From QYQD01 sp040754095 (GTDB lineage Bacteria > Desulfobacterota > QYQD01), in contig JBFMFO010000029.1 in NCBI GenBank assembly GCA_040754095.1, forward strand, positions 1-31,410: DNA of 31,410 nt. The letters run 5' to 3'. A program made the position numbers and the translations under genes. Shown piece by piece: positions 7,763 through 15,947 of this stretch; the first letter of the stretch is position 1, and each line of letters opens with the position of its first letter. The notes beneath the pieces are model-generated. The model had not been told where the DNA came from. It was given only the letters and a program-made list of their open reading frames with translations, and did no database searches.

Positions 7763-10302
7763 AATTGTTCTCTCGGTCCTTCTTTTCTGTATTTAAACCA
7801 TTTTGCTATAATCACTAAAAGCAACGCTCCCAATGTTAGACAAGAAATGATCAAGCCAAATCGAAATGCCGGCGGTTCGAATGAGAGTTCGACGTAATGT
7901 TTGCCAGGCCCAAGTGGGAGGGCCATAAATAAATAATTGGCTCTCAATATTTCACTCTCTTTCCCATCAATATGCGCGGTCCATCCCGGATGGTAGCCTT
8001 CGTTTATTACTACCAGACCCGACTGAACACTGTCTACCGCCAGTTTGATTCTCCCGGAGGAATATTCTTCGAGGCCGATCTTCCCGATCGGGCCGTCTTT
8101 TTTCGTAATGTTCAATTTCTTCTCTATAACTACGTTGAAACCCGGCTTGAAATCAACAGATTCCAAAGCGCTAAAAATCGTTTTTTTATCATCAGTAGTA
8201 ACAGCTTTGTTACTAAAATAAAATTTCGGTACGGCACTCGTGTTCTTGTATATGAAGAAAATGTCGCCGCGTGCAACCTGCTCAAGCTTTTCATGAGATA
8301 ACGGCAATGACGAAATTACGTAATTCAGTCCGGCAATATCCAAAAGTCTGGAATCAATAGATACAGGACTTAGGCATAAATAGCTTTTTATTTTTTCGAA
8401 GTACGCTTTTAGATCAGGACTGGCTTCCAAGATACGGCTGTGATAATCAGCTAATCGTTGGGATGTGAAATGACTTCCGCGTGTATAAACCGCCGGGCCA
8501 AGACTGCTGAAATAACTGCCGTCCATCGTGATATTTGATTGAAATCTCGTTATTTCGGGATAGGCCTGAAGGGCAATTGAAAGCTCCAGGCTCGCGTCTT
8601 TGTCAGTATAGCCAATGTCTTCACGGACCTTTTTTTCGATTTCGTGCTGCGTATTGAAAATGATCCCGATCCGGTCACTGGAATCAAGTCGACTAAGTAT
8701 CTGTGTTTCCTTGAGTTCCTGCGTCTTTTTAATACCGGAGTTGAACGGATAATAAATCTGGGTCAAAGAGTATTGGCCTGCAACAATTATAACAAGCAAT
8801 CCTGTGGGACCAAAATACCGAGTTTTGCCTGTTCTTTTTGACTGTTTTATGAAACCCCATGCGGACAGCGCCAATGCACCCATCGCTACAGCAATATAGA
8901 ATGCCCTCGGCCACGTAAGATAGTAATTCTTGAAGTATAACTCCAGATGATAGACAGGCCGCATGGTATATCTGGACAAGAACTCAAAGGGCGAACCAGG
9001 GCTGTGAAAACCGACTATTAAAATCAATACAAATGCAATAAATGCCATCCCGAACACCAGAGAAAGGACCTTTAAAAAGATTATAAGTGATTTATTGAGA
9101 ATCCCCTTATTCCAGACGAGCTTCGAGGATTTCAATTTTGAAATCGTGATGCCAATGCAGAAAGAGCCCGCAAGAACGTATAAAGGATAAGAGCGCCACC
9201 AGCCGGTCCCCTTGATAATTCTCTGTAAGTAGCCCAGGATCGGGATGTAGTTATTCAGCCAACTAAAGAAAAGGAAGCCGATTACGTAATAAAAGAAGAA
9301 TCTTTCTCCACGGCTAAAAGCGGATCTGTTACCCAAGAACATAATTATACTAGGCAGCAAAAGGATATGAACATAGTCGCTTAAAGATTCAAGTCGCGTC
9401 AGGAATCCTGTGGGAATCATCATCTCGTCCATAAACAAACCGGATGTGAAAGGCAAAACAAAAGATAACGCGATGGCTTTTAATGAGCTCCCCCCTGTAA
9501 GTGAGGAAAGATGCGATCTGGCCCCATTGACGACTTCATAGAACATGGGGGCAATATAGAAAGCCATCAGACCGATCCAGACAGACCCGGCGATCAGCAT
9601 GAAACTCACCACCGAGAAAATAGTATTTGTAATCCTTTTTGAATCCCAAATACGATAGGTAAGATATACCGCGATGAAAACCGCAGAAAACTGCGGTACG
9701 CTTATGTTTGAAATCCAATGCGAGACGGCGAGGAAACAACCCACCCAAACGGCGCTGATTAGAGACTGGCGTAGCGTAAATCTTTCAACCTGGTCCAGCA
9801 TTATGGGCAACAGAAGGTATCCAACAAAACTGTTATAGAAGAATTCATTAAGCAGGGCGGGACAGAAAATGAAAACTCCAAAAGAAATAAAACTGAATAC
9901 CGGGTCTAGTCCGTGCCATTTTTTCAAGTAATAAATCAATGCCAGACCGAAAAGAACGAGTTGCAGCCATAGGAATGTTATGTATCCAAGGATATGATTC
10001 TCGAACAGCGATATAAAAAGCGCGGGGGCACTGAAAGCGCTTCCAAGGATATCGTGGGCAAATACACTTCGTCCAACCCCGGAGGTATTGTCCCACAATG
10101 GCAAAAAACCTGAATTGATCAGGTTGGCGTTTCTGTGGAATCCCCAGAATTTGATGGCCGGGTCACACGAAGTAATGGGTAGCTTGTCATACAACAAGAA
10201 ATCAGAGAAAAACAACACTGATACTGCAAAAACTATAAGTATAGTCAGCATTGCCTCCTTGATTCCCATCATATGCATCTTTTTGTAAACTTCTTTTTCC
10301 AT
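7759..10302 (-). CDS. YfhO-family membrane protein (GT-C-like)
   Basis: An 847-residue polytopic protein. The N-terminal region has a first span followed by an outside loop containing LPITSCDPAIKFWG and GFLPLWDNTSGVGRS, typical of YfhO/GT-C proteins. About twelve further spans follow, then a soluble domain (about residues 515-810) with the YfhO-like end NEGYHPGWTAHIDGK and LPLGPGKHYVELSF, and a last membrane span. In Bacillus subtilis, YfhO is implicated in glycosylating lipoteichoic acid with a lipid-linked donor. Here it may use the product of the DPM1-like enzyme in the same unit. The ATG lacks a good Shine-Dalgarno, and in-frame ATGs at codons 9, 11 and 12 are alternatives. A 293-bp gap upstream makes this the probable first gene of a transcription unit. 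Confidence 0.8.
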   Translation of the reverse strand: MEKEVYKKMHMMGIKEAMLTILIVFAVSVLFFSDFLLYDKLPITSCDPAIKFWGFHRNANLINSGFLPLWDNTSGVGRSVFAHDILGSAFSAPALFISLFENHILGYITFLWLQLVLFGLALIYYLKKWHGLDPVFSFISFGVFIFCPALLNEFFYNSFVGYLLLPIMLDQVERFTLRQSLISAVWVGCFLAVSHWISNISVPQFSAVFIAVYLTYRIWDSKRITNTIFSVVSFMLIAGSVWIGLMAFYIAPMFYEVVNGARSHLSSLTGGSSLKAIALSFVLPFTSGLFMDEMMIPTGFLTRLESLSDYVHILLLPSIIMFLGNRSAFSRGERFFFYYVIGFLFFSWLNNYIPILGYLQRIIKGTGWWRSYPLYVLAGSFCIGITISKLKSSKLVWNKGILNKSLIIFLKVLSLVFGMAFIAFVLILIVGFHSPGSPFEFLSRYTMRPVYHLELYFKNYYLTWPRAFYIAVAMGALALSAWGFIKQSKRTGKTRYFGPTGLLVIIVAGQYSLTQIYYPFNSGIKKTQELKETQILSRLDSSDRIGIIFNTQHEIEKKVREDIGYTDKDASLELSIALQAYPEITRFQSNITMDGSYFSSLGPAVYTRGSHFTSQRLADYHSRILEASPDLKAYFEKIKSYLCLSPVSIDSRLLDIAGLNYVISSLPLSHEKLEQVARGDIFFIYKNTSAVPKFYFSNKAVTTDDKKTIFSALESVDFKPGFNVVIEKKLNITKKDGPIGKIGLEEYSSGRIKLAVDSVQSGLVVINEGYHPGWTAHIDGKESEILRANYLFMALPLGPGKHYVELSFEPPAFRFGLIISCLTLGALLLVIIAKWFKYRKEGPREQL

Positions 10303-10595
10303 TTCGATCTGCGGTTACTATCTCATTCTTGTCATACTAATTTTCTCGTGTGGTTTTCGTGGTGGTTTATGGTAAACAAGAGACAGGTTCAGGCAGTTAG
10401 ATAGATTTTCATCGATTTGATAGCAGAGTTCCCGGTAATATTTTCGCCAAGCAAGGACTTTTCAAGTATCAATCCTTCGAGATAATTGCACCTTGTTCAG
10501 CAAAGAGAGAGGGTCCATAGTTTTTTTGTTATTTCTTGAAGCTCTTGAGTATTGGACATTTATTTGGTAGCCAGCGGGGATATCCGCATACATGG
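10303..10595 (-). other. 293-bp intergenic region between two gene blocks
   Basis: This is the longest gene-free stretch. No credible ORF or RNA gene is seen on either strand. It contains a candidate minus-strand promoter (listed separately) that would serve the YfhO-to-methyltransferase block. There is no convincing hairpin plus T-run, so a terminator for the upstream block is not evident. Confidence 0.5.
10437..10465 (-). promoter_or_regulatory. Possible sigma70-type promoter
   Basis: On the minus strand TTGAAA (5 of 6 to TTGACA) is followed by exactly 17 bases and then AATATT (4 of 6 to TATAAT). It would give a leader of about 130 bases to the YfhO-like gene. The match is modest, and such matches occur by chance in AT-rich gaps. 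Its position at the largest gap in the locus is the main support. Confidence 0.25.
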
Positions 10596-11336
10596 TCACT
10601 TTTGGCCAGTGATAACCGCGTTCACAGTTCTAATCAAACAGTCACCATCTACTATATGCATCTGATAAGCATCTTTAATTTTTTGATCAGCATTCACATG
10701 CATTTCGTAAATTTTTGCTCGCTTTTTCTCTGACAGGCCGGAGTTCTCAAGCCAGTTTTTCACACTAAAATTATCCATGATATGGATCTTTGTTTTTATA
10801 TTTTTAAATCCATTTTTTTCCAAATAAAATTTGAGAAGGGAAGGTGTAAACGTTCGGCGTTTTTCTTTGAACTTAAACATCTGCGAATACCAGTCTATTA
10901 CCTCTTCATCATCTGAGGGCGGAATACCCTCAGCTACAATGATTTTCCCTTTTTCCTTTAAGACGTCAAAACACCTTAAAATGGCCCTGTCCAGATTATC
11001 AAGGATGTGATGAAATACCATACGTGCAATAACGCGATCGAATAAGCCTTGTGCAAAGAGGTAATCTCCAATATCCCATTTGACTACGGATATACCCGAC
11101 CAATTTCCTTTTGTCAGCATGGGATCAGAAATATCAATGGCAACCACATGGCCAACATGTTTTTTGACGACATTCGCAACCACACCGGTTCCGGTGCCCA
11201 CGTCGAGTACCAATTGGTGCTTTTTCAGGTCAGCGCACTCGACTATCGTCTCGAGATAACCTTTATCTTTAACCCAGAAAAGCTTGTCATAACGATCAGA
11301 TCGAATGTGCCAAAAATGCTGATCTTCGTTCCTCAT
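10596..11336 (-). CDS. UbiE-like class I SAM-dependent methyltransferase
   Basis: A 246-residue cytoplasmic methyltransferase without a zinc ribbon. Motif I is VLDVGTGTGVVANVV (about residues 43-57), followed by VAIDIS at strand 2, VIARMVFHHILDN as motif IV and LKEKGKIIVAEG as the next strand. The architecture is the Methyltransf_11/UbiE type. It could methylate a sugar hydroxyl or carboxyl, but nothing in the sequence fixes the substrate. The ATG has GGAG at eight bases. It lies alone between two larger gaps (153 bp upstream with a REP-like palindrome, 293 bp downstream), so its co-transcription with the sulfatase-like genes is less certain than elsewhere. Confidence 0.8.
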   Translation of the reverse strand: MRNEDQHFWHIRSDRYDKLFWVKDKGYLETIVECADLKKHQLVLDVGTGTGVVANVVKKHVGHVVAIDISDPMLTKGNWSGISVVKWDIGDYLFAQGLFDRVIARMVFHHILDNLDRAILRCFDVLKEKGKIIVAEGIPPSDDEEVIDWYSQMFKFKEKRRTFTPSLLKFYLEKNGFKNIKTKIHIMDNFSVKNWLENSGLSEKKRAKIYEMHVNADQKIKDAYQMHIVDGDCLIRTVNAVITGQK

Positions 11337-11457
11337 TATTTACGCTCCACAAAAGATGCTGTCGCAAAATTTAAGAGATCTTTAAAATGCAACGGTAGAA
11401 TCAAAGATGGTGAGTAACCTTTGTTTTATAACATTGAACATGCATAGCGAGCGCATT

Positions 11458-11477
11458 CCCCGCAGCTTGCTGCGGGG
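11458..11477. repeat. REP-like perfect palindrome
   Basis: A perfect 20-base inverted repeat, CCCCGCAGC-TT-GCTGCGGGG, lies in the gap between the methyltransferase and the first sulfatase-like gene. It is much more GC-rich than its surroundings. It has no T-run on either side, so it is not a standard terminator. It resembles repetitive extragenic palindromes. Only this copy is seen in the window. It could stabilise the 3' end of the upstream message. Confidence 0.6.
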
Positions 11478-11489
11478 AGCTTCAATCCG

Positions 11490-12644
11490 TCAGAGATATA
11501 CAACCATTTTTTTAAATAGTTCCTCTGCTTTTTCCCTGTGTTCGAGGTATAGGTTATGATTTTCAGATGGATCCTCTTCCAGGTCATACAACTCGTATTT
11601 GTTGATGGAACTGTTAAATATCAACTTCCACCTACCGTCTCTAATGCATTTGATATTAGCCTTGTCCGGTGATGGATAAGGGCCTTCCACACCTCCCGTT
11701 TCGGAAAACGCGTATCTATCGCCCGACTCCTCGCCATTGATAATAGGTAGCAACGATCTCCCGGCGATGAGTTTGTGCTTTTGGGATGGTTTGATTTCCA
11801 AGAGATCCATAATCGTGGGCAAGATATCTATCGTTCGTATTTGAACGTTGTATTCCTTTCCGATGGGCAGCAATTTCGGACAAATAAAATAAACCCAAAT
11901 ACAGATGCTATAGTCATAAGTAAATACGCCGTAAGCCTTTTCACCGGCTTTTTCACCAACGCCGCCCCCGTGATCGGTCAAAACAATGATCATCGTGTGT
12001 CCGCTCGAATCATGACTATCGATGGTGCGTATCAATTCTGCCGTGTATTCCGCTGCCTGGTGAGCATGTTCCATGTATCGCGCCATGTTGTATTCGATCT
12101 TGCCAAAATACGCCGTATCAAAATCGCTGTATTTCCTAATGACGTCCTTAACAATGTGGTGATGAATTTCTCCATAGTGAAGAAAGCAAAAGAAGGGCTT
12201 TTTTTTAGTATAGCAGATATCCAATTGCCGTTTGTGGCTGGCCAATATATCCTTCTCTTCCTTCTCTGGAATAATCTGCAAGCTGTCAAAGCCAACATTA
12301 GGCAGCAGGATTTTGCTAAAAGTATAGCCGTGTGTGTAGTATCCAATATCTTTTAAGTATTCAGGCAGGCTATAGCATTCTTTTTGCTTGTATTGATCTG
12401 ATTTTGTATAGGCATCCACCCCATTGTCTCTGCCGTACATTCCGGTAAAGGTGGCATGGAGCGAGGCTAGTGTATAGGGTGCATAAGTGATAGTTTTCGA
12501 GAAAAGAACACCTCGCCTACCCATTTCTTCAAATATAGGATTTACAACTCGAGCGTCATTTCTAAATTGATCAAGCAAAATCATAACAATGTTAGGCCGA
12601 GAATTATCAAATCTTTCTTTTTTCCTGAATAACCCTTTTAACAT
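11490..12644 (-). CDS. Alkaline-phosphatase/sulfatase-superfamily protein, Thr at nucleophile site
   Basis: A 384-residue sulfatase-fold protein (PF00884 type). The N-terminal metal site is IVMILLDQFRND (D25), the C-terminal metal site VLTDHGGGVGEK (D224, H225), and the tail IRDGRWKLIF followed by YELYDLEEDPSE is a typical sulfatase C-terminus. At the nucleophile position it reads T-L-A-S-L-H (residues 58-63), where sulfatases have C/S-x-P-S-R. It thus lacks both the formylglycine precursor Cys/Ser and the Arg. A Thr nucleophile is typical of phosphoethanolamine or phosphoglycerol transferases of this superfamily, so transfer or hydrolysis of a phosphate ester is as likely as desulfation. No signal peptide is seen, so it is predicted cytoplasmic. 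It lies 23 bp after the second superfamily member. Confidence 0.8.
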   Translation of the reverse strand: MLKGLFRKKERFDNSRPNIVMILLDQFRNDARVVNPIFEEMGRRGVLFSKTITYAPYTLASLHATFTGMYGRDNGVDAYTKSDQYKQKECYSLPEYLKDIGYYTHGYTFSKILLPNVGFDSLQIIPEKEEKDILASHKRQLDICYTKKKPFFCFLHYGEIHHHIVKDVIRKYSDFDTAYFGKIEYNMARYMEHAHQAAEYTAELIRTIDSHDSSGHTMIIVLTDHGGGVGEKAGEKAYGVFTYDYSICIWVYFICPKLLPIGKEYNVQIRTIDILPTIMDLLEIKPSQKHKLIAGRSLLPIINGEESGDRYAFSETGGVEGPYPSPDKANIKCIRDGRWKLIFNSSINKYELYDLEEDPSENHNLYLEHREKAEELFKKMVVYL

Positions 12645-12667
12645 ATTGCTCTGACCTTTCCAGAATT

Positions 12668-14155
12668 TTACTTTAAGTAACCCAACCTTCTAAGCTCTTC
12701 GCGAACCATAGGATTTCTGGTTATCTTGGCTGCCTTCCTGCTTAAGGTAATCGGGTACTCATCGATTTTAGAATTTGCATCTATTCCCTTATAATAACTG
12801 ATCATCGTTTGATGAAGTTGCATCGCAAGCTCTTCGTTTTTATCTAAGATATTATTCTCTCGATTTTCCGATATTCCCGTGCGAAACAAATATTTTTCAC
12901 CGTTTGACTGCCAAATATACTTATAATTCTTAGTTCTCAAAGCTCTACTGATAATATTCTGCTTATAGAGTGTATTAGGATAAGCCTTCAATCTTTCCGG
13001 CAAAACAACAGGAGGAGAATCAACAACCAAATAGCGATCTTCCCAATCTACCCTTTCATCAAATATTGAATGCCCATCTAGTACAAGCTCTGCCCGCGCA
13101 GATTTCAACGCACCGATCAAGTCTAAAATCGTAGGTACTATGTCCAGACCGGATGTCAGTTTATTGGTTTTTGAATTGGGCTCTATCTTTTCTGGATAAT
13201 ACAACATACAAGGGATACTAAGGAGTTCTTCCCAAACGGTAACTCCATGATTTATATCCCCATGCTCACCGAGAAGTTCTCCATGATCTGCCATTATGAG
13301 CAAAAGAGTATTGTCGAATAGTCCCTCTCTTTTCAGAGAATCAATAAATTCTTTCAGCAAATAGTCGGCATACAACAAGTCCGCCTTATAACACTTCCTT
13401 ACGCATTCCATAGCGTCCCGTGCCTCACCAAAGTCACCGTTGATATAGGCATGGAGGTTAAATTGTATATTGTAGGAAATCTTGTCTATTTCCTGCCCCT
13501 TAAATACTTTGTTCAGAAATGCTCTTGGGGGATAGTAGGGCATATGCGGATGCAAAAGCGTAGAATAGGCAAATACAGGGGCTATCCCTTTGTTTTCTTT
13601 AATTTTACCGAGCAGATAAGTCAGAGATGCCCTTCCATCAAAGTTATCAGAAATCAAACGCATGCGACGATGTTGGCTCATATATCTATCGAAAAGATTT
13701 TTGAACCTGATCCAAAGATCTGGATTAGATTTCATTTTGCTCACGATGTAAGATTTTAAACCACCTCGGGCAATTGACTGGCTGTTTTCAGGAGAGATCA
13801 TCTCATCAAAACCGAAGAGTGAACCGTATCCGGATGGTGGAACTACGCTGAATTTCGTGTGTCCATAATTCCTATACCCAAACCGCTTCAGTATGGACGG
13901 CAGGGCCCTGATATCATCGCCAATATCGCAATAATTATTGAATACTTTATGCCGGGCAGGATGATGTCCGGTAAAGATGCTGACGTGGGCCGGTGCAGAC
14001 CCATTCCCAGCTGCATAATGGTCCATCAAGAGTAAACCACGGTCTGCAAGCTGGTCCAGATTGGGTGTAAGGCCTTCTAGGTTACCATAGCAGCCAAACA
14101 TGTCCCGGCGGGCAGAATCAAGAATTATCAAGATAATATTCGGCTTTTTTCTCAT
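12668..14155 (-). CDS. Alkaline-phosphatase/sulfatase-superfamily protein, Ser-type with His in place of Arg
   Basis: A 495-residue sulfatase-fold protein. Metal-site motifs are IILIILDSARRD (D13) and IMADHGELLGEHGD (D290, H291, H298). The nucleophile region reads S-A-P-A-H-V-S-I-F-T-G (residues 53-63). It has Ser in the position that can be oxidised to formylglycine by a Ser-type maturase, but His instead of the conserved Arg. The N-terminus goes straight into the catalytic fold, so there is no signal peptide. It is tandem with another atypical member, in a locus that also encodes two sulfotransferases. The activity (sulfatase, phosphatase or phospho/sulfo-transferase on a glycan precursor) cannot be settled from sequence. 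The ATG has AAGGA ten bases upstream, and the gene starts 21 bp after the preceding methyltransferase gene. Confidence 0.82.
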   Translation of the reverse strand: MRKKPNIILIILDSARRDMFGCYGNLEGLTPNLDQLADRGLLLMDHYAAGNGSAPAHVSIFTGHHPARHKVFNNYCDIGDDIRALPSILKRFGYRNYGHTKFSVVPPSGYGSLFGFDEMISPENSQSIARGGLKSYIVSKMKSNPDLWIRFKNLFDRYMSQHRRMRLISDNFDGRASLTYLLGKIKENKGIAPVFAYSTLLHPHMPYYPPRAFLNKVFKGQEIDKISYNIQFNLHAYINGDFGEARDAMECVRKCYKADLLYADYLLKEFIDSLKREGLFDNTLLLIMADHGELLGEHGDINHGVTVWEELLSIPCMLYYPEKIEPNSKTNKLTSGLDIVPTILDLIGALKSARAELVLDGHSIFDERVDWEDRYLVVDSPPVVLPERLKAYPNTLYKQNIISRALRTKNYKYIWQSNGEKYLFRTGISENRENNILDKNEELAMQLHQTMISYYKGIDANSKIDEYPITLSRKAAKITRNPMVREELRRLGYLK

Positions 14156-14176
14156 TTATCGCGAATCCTTATTCAT

Positions 14177-15142
14177 TCAGGCCCGAATGCCTGTAACCCA
14201 TACGTGAGAACTCAGCTTATGTTTGTTTAAAAAGCATTGGAAATCTTCTATAGCCTGTTGACCTCTGGTACGGAGAACTCTTACGAATTCATTACTCGTT
14301 TCGCTGTTCAGGACGATATCTACATCGAGCCTTCCGGGGGTCCAGACCTGAACATTTTCAAATCCGGACCTTTGGAACAGGGTCTCGAAACCCAGAACGC
14401 TCAGAAAATTCAAATGATGAGGTGGAAAAACGCTGTTTGATTCTTCCTGTAGAATGAGTATATCAAAACCTTCATAGCCCAGGCCAGTCATCAGACAGAG
14501 CCCCCCGGGCAAAACGAGCTCATATAAGCATTTAACAAAATCAAAAGGCGAATAAACGTGTTCTATCACTTCGGTGGAAATCAATAGGTCAAATTTTCCT
14601 GCCCATACTGCGGACTCCTCAGCATTTGCTTCAAGCGTTTCTATTTTCCTGGTACGGCATTTGGACGCAAAAGAGGCGTTGGGTTCGATGGCAAAAAGCT
14701 TTGCATCCGGGAAAAATAATCTTAATTCCCCAAGAAAGATTCCACTGCCGGCCCCTACATCACAGATCTTTTGAGGGGATAAAGACTGTTTCGAAAGAAG
14801 GTCCGCAATCTGTCCGGCCTTTGACCTGAACAGGCTTGTCCTGCGCTTCTCCGCTACGGCAGGGGAAAAAACATCCGACCAGAACTTTGCTGATTCGCTG
14901 CTGCTGTAGAATCTGGCCAGGCTCTCCTTTGAAGGTCTTGGAGAACAGTACAGGGACCTGCATACTCGACAGAGGACATATTGGAAGCCGTTTTTTTGGA
15001 AACGTATTTCTGATTCATCCGCGCCGCATGCCGGACATGGGACATGATCCAGATCGTCGCTGCAAAAGTTCCGCGCGTCTCTTTCGCTTAGTTCCAAGTA
15101 GCGCCGAAACAGTTCTTTTGGTCTAATATCTTCCTCTTTCAT
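14177..15142 (-). CDS. Zinc-ribbon class I SAM-dependent methyltransferase
   Basis: A third zinc-ribbon methyltransferase. The N-terminal CPAC and CRVC pairs, followed by SLYCSPRP, form the zinc knuckle. The SAM site is ICDVGAGSGIFLGEL with AIEPN at strand 2, LLISTEVIEHVYSP as motif IV, and LPGGLCLMTG. The Methyltransf_23-like core is followed by a region rich in aromatic residues (SVFPPHHLNFLS) that also occurs in sugar C-methyltransferase relatives. The open frame can begin at a TTG at 15166. I prefer the ATG at 15142, which has AGGTG just upstream, whereas the TTG has no well-placed ribosome-binding site. It is 58 bp from the upstream SDR. The substrate is unknown but is probably a nucleotide-linked sugar in this locus. 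Confidence 0.8.
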   Translation of the reverse strand: MKEEDIRPKELFRRYLELSERDARNFCSDDLDHVPCPACGADESEIRFQKNGFQYVLCRVCRSLYCSPRPSKESLARFYSSSESAKFWSDVFSPAVAEKRRTSLFRSKAGQIADLLSKQSLSPQKICDVGAGSGIFLGELRLFFPDAKLFAIEPNASFASKCRTRKIETLEANAEESAVWAGKFDLLISTEVIEHVYSPFDFVKCLYELVLPGGLCLMTGLGYEGFDILILQEESNSVFPPHHLNFLSVLGFETLFQRSGFENVQVWTPGRLDVDIVLNSETSNEFVRVLRTRGQQAIEDFQCFLNKHKLSSHVWVTGIRA

Positions 15143-15200
15143 TCCACACCTGCAATCACTGTACAACCGGATAAATCCGCTCCGGCAACCCGATTCTATC

Positions 15201-15947
15201 CTACTCTCCTCCCGAAACTGCTATGATCTCGTTGGTAATATATGTATTCTTCTCGCTGCATAAAAAATATGCGATTTCGGCAATGTCCTCAGCAAGCCCC
15301 ATGCGTTTCAAAGGAATCAATGCTATTCGGGCTTCCATATTTTTGCTGTATTTTTTGTGAAAATCTGTATCGATCACTCCGGGGCGTATCGTATTTACCA
15401 GAATATTATAAGCTGCTCCTTCTCGCGCCAGTGTCTTCCCCAGACCTTCAAGGGCACGCTTGGCACACCCATAATGAAGAGAATTGGCCGATCCCCCGTA
15501 CTTTGCCGCAATAGAGCTGATATTTACAATGCGCCCGAACCCATTTTTTTTCATTCGTTCAAACACGAAAGACGACAGCAGTATTGGAGCGAAGGTATTC
15601 AGCGCAAACGAGTTTTCCAGTTCCTTATATGTCAGTTCTCGAAAATGTTTTTGAACAATGTATGATCCCGCATTGTTTATCAAAGCATCAATCCTATGCC
15701 CTTCGATATCTCGGAGTAGATATTGAATCTGCTCACCAGCTGACAAATCCGCCTGAATCAGCTCGCATTCTTTACCCATGCTGTTGACACTTTTCTGCAA
15801 ATCGAGAGCCTGCTCGCGAGCAGAAAAGAAATGGCAAAGGACGTCCCAGTTATTTTGGGCAAATTTCAGACAGATAGTGCGCCCGATGCCGGCAGCACCG
15901 CCTGTAATGAAAACGGTTTTGCGTTTTTTGCCAAACTGTGAAGACAT
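15201..15947 (-). CDS. Classical short-chain dehydrogenase/reductase (FabG/PtmA-like)
   Basis: A 248-residue NAD(P)-dependent oxidoreductase with all classical SDR marks: TGGAAGIG (residues 15-22), NNAG (91-94), catalytic S144/S145, Y159 and K163, and IRPGVIDTDF. The C-terminus ends VSGGE, close to the usual SDR end. FabG is the generic best match, but the setting among nonulosonate genes recalls PtmA-type SDRs of legionaminic acid clusters. It may oxidise or reduce a sugar intermediate. Its ATG overlaps the stop of the large upstream gene as TAATG, so translation is coupled. The family is certain; the substrate is inferred only from context. Confidence 0.88.
   Translation of the reverse strand: MSSQFGKKRKTVFITGGAAGIGRTICLKFAQNNWDVLCHFFSAREQALDLQKSVNSMGKECELIQADLSAGEQIQYLLRDIEGHRIDALINNAGSYIVQKHFRELTYKELENSFALNTFAPILLSSFVFERMKKNGFGRIVNISSIAAKYGGSANSLHYGCAKRALEGLGKTLAREGAAYNILVNTIRPGVIDTDFHKKYSKNMEARIALIPLKRMGLAEDIAEIAYFLCSEKNTYITNEIIAVSGGE

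Noticed and set aside
7166..7897. A 243-codon plus-strand open frame opposite the dehydratase and YfhO genes.
   Set aside because: It spans the junction of two well-supported minus-strand genes and its translation has no domain-like features.
11775..12356. A 193-codon plus-strand open frame opposite the first sulfatase-like gene.
   Set aside because: The minus-strand protein has clear superfamily motifs throughout. The opposite frame has no recognisable domain and is a codon-bias shadow.
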